Positions 9,021-18,344 of a stretch of 64,000 bases of DNA are shown here, in pieces. This DNA comes from Halopenitus malekzadehii (lineage in GTDB: Archaea > Halobacteriota > Halobacteria > Halobacteriales > Haloferacaceae). Position 1 is the stretch's first letter, and the number at the start of each line of letters is the position of its first letter. Where the stretch lies: contig NZ_FNWU01000008.1 of assembly GCF_900108505.1 (NCBI RefSeq), positions 1-64,000 on the forward strand, given 5' to 3'. Made by a program: the position numbers and the translations under genes. The notes under the pieces are model-generated. The model searched no databases. It was not told the origin of the DNA and saw nothing but the letters and a program-made list of their open reading frames with translations.

Positions 9021-9086
9021 CGGTGGCTGCTCACCGCGTCAGTCGGTGGCTGCTCACCGCGTCAGTCGGTGGCTGCTCACCGCGTC
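9021..9086. repeat. Tandem repeat, 23-bp unit, about 2.9 copies
   Basis: The unit cggtggctgctcaccgcgt plus cagt repeats at 9021, 9044 and 9067, with the last copy diverging after cgcgtc. It lies in the intergenic region upstream of the aminotransferase gene. Confidence 0.9.
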
Positions 9087-9185
9087 GGCTCCCGCGACCG
9101 CCGCCGATGGCACCGCCGGGGGACGATGGCGGTATCGAAACACCCATCCCACCTTGCCGGCAACGGACCGGTACCAGCCCCTCAC

Positions 9186-10298
9186 ATGACCGAGAAACGC
9201 GAGTACACCGGCGACTACGCGGACAAGACGCTGTACATCCCGGGCCCCACCGAGGTGCGCGAGGACGTCATCGAGGCGATGGCCAAGCCGATGTTCGGCC
9301 ACCGGATGGACCGGATGACCGACCTGTACACGACGATCGTCGAGGACACGAAGACGTTCCTCGGGACCGACAACGACGTCATCGTGCTCACCGCCTCGGG
9401 GACGGAGTTCATGGAGAGCGCGATCTGCAACCTCGTCGATGAGAACGTCCTCGTGACGACCTGCGGCAGCTTCAGCGAGCGCCAGGCCAACGTCGCCGAG
9501 CGGCTCGGCAAGGACGTCGATACCCTCGAGTACGAGTGGGGGCAGGCCGTCAAGCCCGAGGACGTGCGCGCGACCCTCGAGAAGTCGGACACCGACTACG
9601 ACGCCGTCACCTGCGTGATGAACGAGAGCTCAACCGGCGTTCGCAACCCCGTCGAGGAGATCGGCGACGTCCTCGCCGACTACCCGGACACGCTGTTCGT
9701 CGTCGACGCCGTCTCGGCGCTCGGCGGCGACTTCGTCGACATCGACGACCACGGCATCGACGTGCTCTTCACCTCGGTCCAGAAGGCGTTCGCGATGCCG
9801 CCCGGGCTGGCGGTCTGTGTCGTCAGCGACGACGCCTACGAGCGGGAGATCGCCGCCGAGTCGGCCTCGTGGTACGGCGGCTTCCAGCGCTCGCTCGACT
9901 ACTACGACCGCAAGGGACAGACCCACTCCACGCCCGCGATTCCAGTTATGCTCGCGTACCGCAAACAGATGAAGCATATGCTCGATGAGGGCCACCACGA
10001 GCGCGACCGGCGACACCGCGAGATGGCGGAGTACACCCGCGAGTGGGCCCGCGACCACTTCGATCTGTTCCCCGAGGAGGGCTACGAGTCACAGACCGTG
10101 AGCTGCATCGAGAACACCCGGGACATCGACGTCGCCGAGACGATCGAGACCGTCTCCGCGGAGTACGACATGGTCTTCTCGAACGGCTACGGCTCGACGC
10201 TCGGCGAGCGGACGTTCCGGATCGGCCATATGGGCGAACACACCGTCGAGAGCATCGAGACGCTCACCGACGCGATCGAGGACGTCGCCGGGCTGTAG
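9186..10298 (+). CDS. Alanine-glyoxylate/serine-pyruvate aminotransferase (class V PLP enzyme)
   Basis: This 370-residue fold type I aminotransferase begins MTEKREYTGDYADK. It shows the family pattern LYIPGPTEVREDVIEAMAKPMFGHR, SGTEFMESAICNLV, FVVDAVSALGGD and the PLP lysine in LFTSVQKAFAMPPG. Enzymes of this group transfer amino groups between alanine or serine and glyoxylate or pyruvate (serine:glyoxylate, phosphoserine and related activities), and the exact donor cannot be read from sequence. The ATG at 9186 was chosen because homology begins there; the earlier in-frame codons lie in the tandem-repeat region. It could feed glycine and serine into the one-carbon genes found later in the window. 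Confidence 0.88.
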   Translation: MTEKREYTGDYADKTLYIPGPTEVREDVIEAMAKPMFGHRMDRMTDLYTTIVEDTKTFLGTDNDVIVLTASGTEFMESAICNLVDENVLVTTCGSFSERQANVAERLGKDVDTLEYEWGQAVKPEDVRATLEKSDTDYDAVTCVMNESSTGVRNPVEEIGDVLADYPDTLFVVDAVSALGGDFVDIDDHGIDVLFTSVQKAFAMPPGLAVCVVSDDAYEREIAAESASWYGGFQRSLDYYDRKGQTHSTPAIPVMLAYRKQMKHMLDEGHHERDRRHREMAEYTREWARDHFDLFPEEGYESQTVSCIENTRDIDVAETIETVSAEYDMVFSNGYGSTLGERTFRIGHMGEHTVESIETLTDAIEDVAGL

Positions 10299-10386
10299 CG
10301 ACGGGCACGTTCCTCGCGACGCGTCGTCGACGTTCCTTCGACCCCCGTGACGCCGCCCTTTTGCCTGCCGGTGCCCAATCGGGAGT

Positions 10387-11022
10387 ATGACCGATCGACA
10401 GCTCGTCGTGTACTCCGACTACGTCTGCCCGTTCTGCTATCTCGGCCGCGTCGCCCTCGAGCGCTACGAGGACGACCGCGGGTCGTCCGTCGAGCTCGAG
10501 TGGCGCCCGTTCGACCTCCGGGGCCACAAACGCACCCCCGACGGGGAGATCCGAACCGACGTCGAGGACGGCAAGGACGACGACTACTACGAGCAGGCCG
10601 AGGCGAACGTCCGCAAGCTGCAGGAGCGGTACGGCGCCGAGATGGCCCAGACGCTCCGTCGGGACGTCGACTCCTGGCCGACCCAACAGGCCTCCCTGTA
10701 CGTCCGCGAGACCACGCCCGAGACGTGGCGGGAGTTCGACGAGGCGCTCTTCGACGCGCTCTGGCGCGACGGCCGGGACATCGGCGACCCCGACGTGATC
10801 GCCGACGTCGCCGACGGCGTGGGGCTCGACGCCGATGCCGTCCGATCGGCCGCGACCGACGACGGGGAGTGGGATGACCGGCTCCGTGCCGCCTTCGACG
10901 ACGCCCGCGAGTTCGGCGTCTCCGGCGTGCCGACCTGGATCTACGACGACCACGCCGCCCGCGGTGCGGTCCCGCCGGAGCACCTCGAACGCCTCATCGA
11001 GGGCGCCGACGCGTCCGCGTAG
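10387..11022 (+). CDS. DsbA-family (FrnE-like) thiol oxidoreductase
   Basis: This 211-residue thioredoxin-fold protein begins MTDRQLVVYSDYVCPFCYLGR. The active site is CPFC close to the N-terminus and the cis-Pro loop is VSGVPTWIY near residue 180, with the helical insert typical of FrnE/HCCA isomerase-like DsbA proteins between them. No signal peptide is visible, so it acts in the cytoplasm, probably in disulfide or redox stress chemistry. It follows the aminotransferase gene by 88 bases on the same strand and precedes mutS. Confidence 0.85.
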   Translation: MTDRQLVVYSDYVCPFCYLGRVALERYEDDRGSSVELEWRPFDLRGHKRTPDGEIRTDVEDGKDDDYYEQAEANVRKLQERYGAEMAQTLRRDVDSWPTQQASLYVRETTPETWREFDEALFDALWRDGRDIGDPDVIADVADGVGLDADAVRSAATDDGEWDDRLRAAFDDAREFGVSGVPTWIYDDHAARGAVPPEHLERLIEGADASA

Positions 11023-11108
11023 GCGGCTCGCGCGTCCGCGTCGGAGTCGGCCGTCGGCTGTCCGCGTCGGTGGCCACCGTCGCCGACGTCGCCGGCGTCG
11101 TCGCGGAT

Positions 11109-11160
11109 GACCGCACTGACCGCACCGACCGCACCGACCGCACCGACCGCGCCGACCGCA
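11109..11160. repeat. Tandem repeat, 9-bp unit, about 5.7 copies
   Basis: The unit accgcaccg, with small variants, repeats through 11109-11160 directly upstream of mutS. In any frame it would encode Thr/Ala/Pro repeats, but no gene covers it convincingly. Confidence 0.8.
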
Positions 11161-11194
11161 GCGTTTTACCTTTCGACCGCCGGAGGGAGGGTAT

Positions 11195-14020
11195 ATGGCT
11201 ACCGGGATCGTCGAGGAGTTCCTCGCGTTGAAAGCCGAGACGGACGCCGACCTCCTGACGATGCAGTGTGGCGACTTCTACGAGTTCTTCGCCGAGGACG
11301 CCGAAACCGTCGGCGAGGAACTCGACCTCAAGGTCTCCCAGAAGTCCTCCCACGGGTCCTCCTACCCGATGGCGGGCGTCCCGATCGACGACCTGACGCC
11401 CTACGTTCGCGCGCTCGTCGACCGGGGCTACCGCGTCGCCGTCGCCGACCAGTACGAGACGGACGACGGCCACGCCCGCGAGATCACCCGGATCGTTACG
11501 CCGGGGACCTTCCTCGAGACGACCGATGCCGAGGCGCAATACCTCGCGGCGATCGTTCGTGGGGACGGTCCGTCGACGGATGGACGGACCGACGGGCGAG
11601 CAGAAGACGCAGGCGACGGACGAGGCGACCGCGACGACCCGGACGGCCCCTTCGGGCTCGCGTTCGTCGACGTGACGACCGGGCGGTTCCGGGTGACGAC
11701 CGCGGCCGACGCCGCCGAGCTTCGGGCGGAGCTGTACCGACACGACCCGGCCGAGATCGTCCCCGGACCCGCGGTGCGCGAGGACGACGCGCTGCTCGAG
11801 GGGATACGCGAGGCGGTCGAGACCACGCTATCGCTCCACACGAGCGAGGCGTTCGCCCCGGGTCGAGCGCGACGGACGGTCCGCGACCAGTTCGGTGAGG
11901 GGGCCCTCGAAGGCGTCGGTCTGGAGTCCGACCTCCCGATCCGCGCCGCCGGCGCCGCGCTCGCATACGTCGCGGACACGGGCGCCGGGGTCCTGGCGTC
12001 GATCACTCGGCTGCGGACCGACGGCGACGCCGACCGGGTCGCGCTCGACGCGACGACCCAGCGTAACCTCGAGCTGACCGAGACGATCCGCGGCACGTCG
12101 GACGGCTCGCTGTTCGAGACGATCGACCACACCGTCACGAGCGCCGGCGGTCGGCTGCTTCGCGAGTGGGTCACGCGCCCGCACCGCGACGCGTCCGAGC
12201 TCCGGCGGCGCCACGACGCCGTCGAGGCGCTTGCCGGCGCCGCGCTCGCTCGCGACGAACTCCGGGAGGTCCTCGAGGGTGCCTACGACCTCGAACGGCT
12301 GGCCGCCCGTGCCACCTCCGGCAGCGCGGGCCCGCGACAGCTGCTGTCGGTTCGCGACACGCTCGCGGTCCTGCCGCGCCTCGCGGAGGCGGTCGACGGA
12401 ACGCCGCTCGCGGACTCGCCGTTCGCGACCGTGCTCGAGTCCCTCGACCGCGAGGCCGCGAGCGAGCTCCGGTCGGAGCTTGCGGACGCGCTCGCGGAGG
12501 ATCCCCCGAGTTCGGCAGGACAGGGCGTCATCGCGCGGGGGTACGATGCCGAGGTCGACGAGCTGATCGAGCGCCACGAGGCGGCGAACGGGTGGCTCGA
12601 CGGCCTGGCCGACCGCGAGAAGCGTCGGCACGACCTTTCGCACGTCACCGTGGACCGCAACAAGACCGACGGGTACTACATCCAGGTCGGCAAGTCCGCG
12701 GCCGACGGCGTCCCCGACGCCTATCGGGAGATCAAGACGCTCAAGAACTCGAAGCGGTTCGTCACCGAGGAGCTGCGCGAGCGCGAGCGGGAGATCCTCC
12801 GGATCGAGGAGGCGCGCGAGGAGCGCGAGGCCGACCTGTTCGACGACCTACGCGAGCGCGTCGCGACCCGATCCGGGCTGTTGCAGTCCGTCGGTCGAAC
12901 GCTGGCGGAGATCGACGTCCTCTGCTCGCTGGCGGAGCACGCCGCCGCGAACGACTGGACGCGACCGACGATCGCCGACCCCGGCACGCTCGACATCGAG
13001 GCGGGCCGGCACCCCGTCGTCGAGCGAACGACCGACTTCGTCCCCAACGACCTCCGGCTCGATGAGGACCGCGGCTTCCTGATCGTCACTGGGCCCAACA
13101 TGAGCGGAAAGTCGACGTATATGCGCCAGGCCGCGCTCATCACGCTGCTCGCGCAGATCGGGAGCTTCGTCCCGGCCCGGTCCGCCCGGATCGGCCTCGT
13201 GGACGGGATCTACACGCGCGTCGGCGCGCTCGACGAGCTGGCGCAGGGCCGGTCGACGTTCATGGTCGAGATGCAGGAGCTGTCGAACATCCTCCATTCG
13301 GCCACCGAGGAGTCGCTCGTCATCCTCGACGAGGTCGGCCGCGGAACGGCGACCTATGACGGGATCTCGATCGCGTGGGCGGCCACCGAGTACCTCCACA
13401 ACCGGGTGCGCGCCCGGACACTGTTCGCGACCCATTACCACGAACTCACCACGCTGGCCGACCACCTCCCGCGCGTCGAGAACGTCCACGTCGCGGTCGA
13501 TGACGGCGGGACCGGTGACGATGGCCGGGCCGGCAACGACACGGACGCCGGCGACGTCACCTTCCTGTGGACCGTTCGCGAGGGCCCGACCGACCGGTCC
13601 TACGGCGTCCACGTCGCCGACATCGCCGGCGTTCCGGCTCCCGTCGTCGACCGGGCAGGGGAGGTGCTCGACCGCCTCCGCGAGGAGAAGGCGATCGAGG
13701 CGCGCGGCGGCGAGGGCGGGACGAGCGGCGGATCGAGGGATGGCCCGACGCAGGCGGTCTTCGATCTCTCGGCCGGGTCGTTCACGGATGGATCCAGCGC
13801 CGGTGATGCGACCGACCCCGGCGACGCCGATGCCCCGGTCGCAAGCGACGGCCGTGGCGACCACGATCGCACGCCCGATCGTGGCTCCGACCACGATCTC
13901 GATCCCGCGGTCGACGCCGTGATCGAGGAGATCACCGACGTCGACGTCAACGAGACGCCGCCGCTGGAGCTCGCGACGCGGGTCCAGGAGTGGCAGCGAC
14001 GGGTCGACGACGAGGAGTAG
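11195..14020 (+). CDS. mutS: DNA mismatch repair protein MutS
   Basis: This is a 941-residue MutS1-type protein. The mismatch-binding N-terminal domain carries CGDFYEFF, including the conserved Phe-x-Glu used to wedge mispairs. Connector, lever and clamp regions follow. The ABC-type ATPase has Walker A GPNMSGKST (about residues 633-641), signature STFMVEMQELSNIL and Walker B LVILDEVGRGT, then FATHYHEL. Two acidic low-complexity inserts (about residues 127-150 and the C-terminal 820-900) are typical halophile expansions. Start MATGIVEEFLALKAETDADLLTMQ matches the family. No mutL is next to it, although a uracil-DNA glycosylase gene converges on its 3' end. Confidence 0.95.
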   Translation: MATGIVEEFLALKAETDADLLTMQCGDFYEFFAEDAETVGEELDLKVSQKSSHGSSYPMAGVPIDDLTPYVRALVDRGYRVAVADQYETDDGHAREITRIVTPGTFLETTDAEAQYLAAIVRGDGPSTDGRTDGRAEDAGDGRGDRDDPDGPFGLAFVDVTTGRFRVTTAADAAELRAELYRHDPAEIVPGPAVREDDALLEGIREAVETTLSLHTSEAFAPGRARRTVRDQFGEGALEGVGLESDLPIRAAGAALAYVADTGAGVLASITRLRTDGDADRVALDATTQRNLELTETIRGTSDGSLFETIDHTVTSAGGRLLREWVTRPHRDASELRRRHDAVEALAGAALARDELREVLEGAYDLERLAARATSGSAGPRQLLSVRDTLAVLPRLAEAVDGTPLADSPFATVLESLDREAASELRSELADALAEDPPSSAGQGVIARGYDAEVDELIERHEAANGWLDGLADREKRRHDLSHVTVDRNKTDGYYIQVGKSAADGVPDAYREIKTLKNSKRFVTEELREREREILRIEEAREEREADLFDDLRERVATRSGLLQSVGRTLAEIDVLCSLAEHAAANDWTRPTIADPGTLDIEAGRHPVVERTTDFVPNDLRLDEDRGFLIVTGPNMSGKSTYMRQAALITLLAQIGSFVPARSARIGLVDGIYTRVGALDELAQGRSTFMVEMQELSNILHSATEESLVILDEVGRGTATYDGISIAWAATEYLHNRVRARTLFATHYHELTTLADHLPRVENVHVAVDDGGTGDDGRAGNDTDAGDVTFLWTVREGPTDRSYGVHVADIAGVPAPVVDRAGEVLDRLREEKAIEARGGEGGTSGGSRDGPTQAVFDLSAGSFTDGSSAGDATDPGDADAPVASDGRGDHDRTPDRGSDHDLDPAVDAVIEEITDVDVNETPPLELATRVQEWQRRVDDEE

Positions 14021-14073
14021 TCGGTCGTCTACAGGCGGAGCAGGGAGTGACTCGGGTCAAGCCCCGAGGCGGT

Positions 14074-14739
14074 TCACGTCACTCTCGCGAGCGTCTCGGC
14101 GATCGCGTCCCGGTACTCCCCGGCCTCGTAGCCGAGGCGCGCCCGCCAGACGTCCTGATAGGCGGGATGGAGGAGCGGCACGACCGGGCCCCCGACGCCG
14201 GCGTCGATCGGCTCGAGGACCGCCTCCAGAAAGCCATCGAGTTCGACCGCCGGTTCGCCGTCGGCGCCGTCCGTTTCCGCCCCGATCGCGAGAACGGACG
14301 TCGTCGCGTGTTTGCCGGTCGGACAGACGACGTCCGGTTCGACGCGCTCGAGTTCGGTTCGGAGATGGCGCCGACAGGTCGACAGCTCCGCCGCGGTCGG
14401 CTCCCGGTGCGTCGGCTCGTCGGCTTCCCGGTCCCGCGGGAAGCACTTCACCGCGTTGGTGTAGTAGGTCCGACCGCCGTAGTCGATCGACTCGAACAGC
14501 CGCCGGATGCGTCGCCCGGAGTGACTCGCCGTGTAGGCCTTTCCGGTCAGGTTCCCGCCGCGCCACCGCTCCGCGTCCGGATCCCCGGCGGCGGGCGCCT
14601 CGCCGATCACCATCACGGCGGCGTCGAGGGGGCCGGTTCCCCAGCTGATGCACGTTCGGTCCGCTGGAAGGCGGTCACAGCGGGAGCAATCCGGCTCGAG
14701 GACGTGTCTCCGCGTGGGGAAGTCGGGGTCTTCGTTCAT
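14074..14739 (-). CDS. Uracil-DNA glycosylase family protein (Fe-S type)
   Basis: This 221-residue protein excises uracil from DNA by analogy to family 4/5 enzymes. The N-terminus holds DCSRC (Cys18, Cys21), and later cysteines in AVKCFPRD and STCRRHL complete a likely four-cysteine iron-sulfur site. The GEAPA loop matches motif 1 and LLHPAYQDVW matches the C-terminal catalytic histidine motif. The ATG at 14739 (MNEDPDFPTRRHVL) was selected because the much longer upstream reading is Arg-rich shadow sequence over the neighbouring membrane gene. It converges with mutS, with 53 bases between stops. Confidence 0.85.
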   Translation of the reverse strand: MNEDPDFPTRRHVLEPDCSRCDRLPADRTCISWGTGPLDAAVMVIGEAPAAGDPDAERWRGGNLTGKAYTASHSGRRIRRLFESIDYGGRTYYTNAVKCFPRDREADEPTHREPTAAELSTCRRHLRTELERVEPDVVCPTGKHATTSVLAIGAETDGADGEPAVELDGFLEAVLEPIDAGVGGPVVPLLHPAYQDVWRARLGYEAGEYRDAIAETLARVT

Positions 14740-14807
14740 CGCACCGGTCGTGATCTCGTTCTCCCGTCCGTCACAGTCTCGTCCATTCGGTCCGATCGCC
14801 CGGCCAC

Positions 14808-15035
14808 CTATTCGGTCAGCGGCATCGCGATCCCGAACACGAGCACCGACAGGAGGGCAACGAGGGGGCCGAAGAACTCCATCGTGAGGAACGCGGCATC
14901 GAGCGTCGGGGAGATCCCGCCGCCGGCGCCGACGGTCAGCTCCGCGATCGCGCCGATCGCGAACAGCATCGCGCCGACGGCGACGCCACCTTTCGTCAAC
15001 GATCCGTAATCCATCTCGCCGTATCGCCCGGCCAT
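14808..15035 (-). CDS. Small two-helix membrane protein, conserved in haloarchaea
   Basis: This 75-residue protein begins MAGRYGEMDYGSLTKGG. It has two hydrophobic segments (about residues 14-33 and 46-70) and ends FGIAMPLTE. The pattern, a short GRYG start, two helices and a conserved PLTE end, looks like a known haloarchaeal small-protein family, but I cannot name it with certainty. An alternative ATG three codons upstream (15044) is possible. It lies 68 bases upstream of the glycosylase gene on the same strand and may be co-transcribed. Confidence 0.65.
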   Translation of the reverse strand: MAGRYGEMDYGSLTKGGVAVGAMLFAIGAIAELTVGAGGGISPTLDAAFLTMEFFGPLVALLSVLVFGIAMPLTE

Positions 15036-15220
15036 ACCGACCATATCCGATCGACGGTGCTATACGCGTTTTGGTTCCGGGCTCGACCGTGGATCCGGGC
15101 TTCACGGTGGGGCCAGGCTGATGGCGGGTCCGTCCCTGGAGAAGGCGGTTCGGATCGCGGCCGACACAACGTCACGGCCGACTCAAAAGGTTCACGTCGC
15201 TCGGGCGCCGACGCGACGGT

Positions 15221-15481
15221 ATGTCGAAACTCGCCGCGCCCGAGATCATCGAAGCCGTCGAACTCCTCGGGCTGACGCTTGGCACCGGCCTGGTCTCCTC
15301 GACCGGCATCTACCTGGAGGACCTCGGCCTCACGGCCGTCACCGGCGGCGAGCTCAAACTTGGCGCCTGGTTCCTTGGGATGGGGCTCGTCGCGCTGTAC
15401 ATCGGCGTCTACCTGCTCGGCTATGAAACCCTTCGCCCACGCCTGTTTGGCGACGGATCGTCGAACGGCGACGCCGCGTAG
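15221..15481 (+). CDS. Small membrane protein, unknown function
   Basis: This 86-residue protein begins MSKLAAPEIIEAVELLG. A Gly/Leu-rich helix (about 14-32) and a strong hydrophobic helix LGAWFLGMGLVALYIGVYLL (about 49-68) give two membrane segments, followed by an RLFGDGSS tail. It is convergent with prs, whose stop is 25 bases away. No family is recognised. Confidence 0.6.
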   Translation: MSKLAAPEIIEAVELLGLTLGTGLVSSTGIYLEDLGLTAVTGGELKLGAWFLGMGLVALYIGVYLLGYETLRPRLFGDGSSNGDAA

Positions 15482-15505
15482 GGATCCGTGACAACCGCGC
15501 CGCCC

Positions 15506-16354
15506 TCACAACCGCGGCGCGATCGCCGGCGCGACCGAGACGTCGCTGCAGGCGCGCTCGACCGTGTCGGTCCCAAGGATCCGCTCGACGCCGGCCGCGC
15601 GAAGTTTGCTCACGGCGTTACTCGCCAACACCGGGTGCACGCAGGCGGCGACCACGCGGTCGGCGCCGCGCTCCTGGAGGACTGCGACCGATTTGCTCAT
15701 CGTCGACCCCGTCGCGATGATGTCGTCGACGACGACCACGTCCCGGTCGGCGACCGGCGCGTCGGACGGAGTGATCTCGACGGAACCGTCCTCGCGGTCG
15801 CGGTGTTTCTCGAAGTAGTCGGTCGCTCCCGAGCCGTAGGCGTCCCGAACCGTCTCGGCGATCCCGATCGCGCCAGCGTCCGGCGAGAGGAAGAGCGGGT
15901 CACGCAGGGCCGGCAGCGGCTCCGCCAGCGCGTCGGCCGCGTCGACGATCTCGACGGGGACAGAGAAGAACTCCCGAACCGCCGTCTCGTGGGGGTTGAC
16001 GAGGACGACCCGGTCGGTTCCGGTCGAGACCGCCCGCGCCATCGCGCGCGCCGAGACCGGCTGTCCCGGCTTGAACGCCCGGTCCTGGCGCGCATAACCG
16101 AGGTACGGGATCACCGTCGTCACCTCGGTCGCGCCGGCCTCCCGGACGGCGTCCTGCAGTTGGAGGAGTTCGATCCAGTCCCCGTCGGCGACCGTCGAGG
16201 CGACGACCGTCGCCGTCTCGCCGGTGAACTCGGGGACGGCCGCGAGCCGTTCGCCGTCCGCAAAGCGCTCGAACGTCGGCGTCGCAAGCGGTGATCCGGT
16301 CTCCTCGGCGAGGGCGGCGGCCAGCGTCTGCGTGCCGGAAGTCGGGACGATCAT
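15506..16354 (-). CDS. prs: Ribose-phosphate pyrophosphokinase
   Basis: This 282-residue enzyme makes PRPP from ribose 5-phosphate and ATP for nucleotide, histidine and tryptophan synthesis. It starts MIVPTSGTQTLAAALAEE, has the region VIPYLGYARQDRAFKPGQPVSAR (ATP and ribose-phosphate binding), and carries the PRPP-binding loop VVVDDIIATGSTMSKS. The length is slightly below the roughly 310 residues of bacterial enzymes, as is usual in archaea. It appears monocistronic, upstream of nothing obviously related. Confidence 0.93.
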   Translation of the reverse strand: MIVPTSGTQTLAAALAEETGSPLATPTFERFADGERLAAVPEFTGETATVVASTVADGDWIELLQLQDAVREAGATEVTTVIPYLGYARQDRAFKPGQPVSARAMARAVSTGTDRVVLVNPHETAVREFFSVPVEIVDAADALAEPLPALRDPLFLSPDAGAIGIAETVRDAYGSGATDYFEKHRDREDGSVEITPSDAPVADRDVVVVDDIIATGSTMSKSVAVLQERGADRVVAACVHPVLASNAVSKLRAAGVERILGTDTVERACSDVSVAPAIAPRL

Positions 16355-16453
16355 ACCCGCCCGTTTCTCGAAGCGGGTTAAACCCGTTTTCGTTCGGGTC
16401 GCTGCCGATTCCGGCCGGTACCGGCTCGGGCCGCCACCGGTCCCGGTGATCCC

Positions 16454-17485
16454 TCACGCCACCGCGTGCGTCGCGATCCCGCCGACCTCGCGAACGCCGA
16501 GGATCTGGTGGCGCCAGCCGTCCCCGGCGTCGACGCACAGCGCGCCGGCGTCCGTCGCCGCGAGCGCGATCCCGGGCCCGTACGCGAGCGCCGTCACGTC
16601 CCCCGCGACCGGGAGCGACCGAGGCTCCCAGGCCTCCCGGCTCCAGTCGGTGCCCGCGTGCGCGACCAGTCCCTCGCCGGTGGCTGCGAGGGCGTGGCCG
16701 TCCCCGTCCGCGGCCACGTGTCCCGTTGCCGCCTCGATCGCCGCCATCCAGCCGTTCGCGAGCCAGTAGAGCCCATCATCGGCCGCCGCGAGCGGCACCC
16801 CGGTACCGGCCACGTCACGGACGGTACGCAATCCGACGCGTTCGAGGCCGGATCGCCCGTCCGAACCGCCGGTCCCACCCATCGTCCCGCCGCTGCTCGC
16901 CGCCCGGTGGACGCCGTCGGCGGCCGCGATCAGCCCGGAATCGACCGCGTGTGGCTCCTCGACGGACCCGATGGTGGTCGTCTCGATCGTGGGACGTGCC
17001 GTCTCCTCGTCCGCTCCGCTGAACCGGACGTCGACGACGTCTCCGTCGGCCGTCGCCGCGAGGAACCGGTCGCTCCCGCCGGACCCGGAGGGGCCGTCCG
17101 TGCCGTTACGGGGGACGCCACCGGTCCCGTCGTCGGACCCGTCACCGACTCCTCGACTTCGCGTCGCGTTCGTGAGTCCGACCGCGGCGGTCGAACCGAT
17201 CCCGGCCGCCTCGAGGCCGCCGAGGCCGTCATCCAGCTCTCCAACCGCTCCAACCAGGAGGTCCTCGGGGGTCGCGACGGCGAGGAGGGCCGGAGCGTCC
17301 GGTCGCTCGTGGATCGCGACGTCCCGAGCCGCGACGTCCGCGACCATTCCGAACTCCCCGATCTTGTCCCCCGAGACGGCGACCCGGACGAGTCCGTCGG
17401 CGCTGGCGAGGTACACGTCGGTCCGACCGGCCGACCCGGCGTACACCCGTTTCTCCTCGATCGAGATGTCGTCCTCGGCGGGCAT
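16454..17485 (-). CDS. Haloarchaeal beta-propeller-like protein
   Basis: This 343-residue soluble protein begins MPAEDDISIEEKRVYAGSAG. It is built from repeated beta-rich units such as DVYLASADGLVRVAV, ALLAVATPEDLLVG, RFLAATADGDVVDVRF and GIALAATDAGALCV, each with an AATxDGLxxx pattern spaced about 45-60 residues apart. This suggests a small beta-propeller, and it resembles a haloarchaea-only propeller family. A Gly/Asp-rich insert lies near residues 110-140. There is no signal peptide or catalytic motif. Its function is unknown, and a scaffold or ligand-binding role is inference. Confidence 0.6.
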   Translation of the reverse strand: MPAEDDISIEEKRVYAGSAGRTDVYLASADGLVRVAVSGDKIGEFGMVADVAARDVAIHERPDAPALLAVATPEDLLVGAVGELDDGLGGLEAAGIGSTAAVGLTNATRSRGVGDGSDDGTGGVPRNGTDGPSGSGGSDRFLAATADGDVVDVRFSGADEETARPTIETTTIGSVEEPHAVDSGLIAAADGVHRAASSGGTMGGTGGSDGRSGLERVGLRTVRDVAGTGVPLAAADDGLYWLANGWMAAIEAATGHVAADGDGHALAATGEGLVAHAGTDWSREAWEPRSLPVAGDVTALAYGPGIALAATDAGALCVDAGDGWRHQILGVREVGGIATHAVA

Positions 17486-17611
17486 TGGGTGCCACTGCGG
17501 CCCGCATCGGGGAAAAGGTTCGCGAACGCCGGCGATCCCGACCCGGTCACGGACCGCCCGGTCACCATCCTCTCCCCCGCGTTTATGAGCGTTCGGCGAG
17601 AATCACCGCCG

Positions 17612-17938
17612 ATGGCCCTCCCTTCGGATCTGCTTCGAGCGGTTCCTTCCCGGTCGATGCCTGCCCAAGCGATGTCCGACCTCGTCCCCGTCGAGTTTAC
17701 CACGTCCGGCGGCGTCCTCGTCCTCCTCGGTCTTGCAGCGCTGTACGCGACGGTCGGGCGCTGGATCTACGTCGACGCCCGGGAACGCGGCAGCGAGTGG
17801 GCCTGGCAGTGGGGATTCGGGACCCCGTTAACCGTGTTCCTGGGGATCGACGTGTTCCTGTTGGTAATCGTGATCTACCTTCTGCTTCGGGCGTCGGCCG
17901 ATCGTCCCATCGCCTCGAGCACGGACCGCTCCGACTGA
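17612..17938 (+). CDS. Small membrane protein with two helices
   Basis: From ATG 17612 the protein is 108 residues. Hydrophobic segments VLVLLGLAALYATVGRW and FLGIDVFLLVIVIYLLL flank a conserved-looking YVDARERGSEWAWQWG loop, a pattern seen in small haloarchaeal membrane proteins. A tttatg TATA-like sequence about 26 bases before 17612 favours this start. A later ATG at 17672 (MSDLVPVEF) would remove a poorly structured N-terminus and is also plausible. The function is unknown. Confidence 0.6.
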   Translation: MALPSDLLRAVPSRSMPAQAMSDLVPVEFTTSGGVLVLLGLAALYATVGRWIYVDARERGSEWAWQWGFGTPLTVFLGIDVFLLVIVIYLLLRASADRPIASSTDRSD

Positions 17939-17978
17939 GGCGGCTCAGGCTCCGATCGAGGCACCCACCGAACACGAC

Positions 17979-18344
17979 TCAGGCCGCGTTCCGATCGACA
18001 CCCGCGTCCGCACCCGGATCCGCCTTCTCGATCTCGACTTCGACGTCGTCCGGGTCGAGGCCGATCCGGGCGAACTGCGTTCGGACGTGCTCCTCGGCCG
18101 CCGCGATCGCTCGATCGCGGGACTTGAACCCGCGCGGGGCCGGCTCCTCGAAGGCGATCCGGATCTCCTCGCCGTCGACGGTCAGGGCGGATCCACCGCT
18201 GTCGACCTCGTAGAAGGCGTCACAGACCCAGACGTACGGCGCGTCCTCCTCGGGCGCACCCGCGTAGCTCGGGGGCTTCTCGCCCCGCTCGAAGACGGTC
18301 CCGGTCAACGCCGTCCCGCCGCCGCGTCCGGTCACGAGCAACAT
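17979..18344 (-). CDS. Conserved haloarchaeal protein, unknown function
   Basis: This 121-residue acidic protein begins MLLVTGRGGGTALTG. It contains PYVWVCDAFYEVDSGG, a positively charged patch GFKSRDRAIAAAEEHVRTQF and a disordered Asp/Ala C-terminus. The sequence resembles a DUF family restricted to haloarchaea (possibly DUF7113, from memory only). The ATG at 18344 was chosen because the longer upstream reading is a shadow of the adjacent promoter and divergent gene. It is divergent from the HerA-type ATPase gene, with about 170 bases between starts. Confidence 0.65.
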   Translation of the reverse strand: MLLVTGRGGGTALTGTVFERGEKPPSYAGAPEEDAPYVWVCDAFYEVDSGGSALTVDGEEIRIAFEEPAPRGFKSRDRAIAAAEEHVRTQFARIGLDPDDVEVEIEKADPGADAGVDRNAA

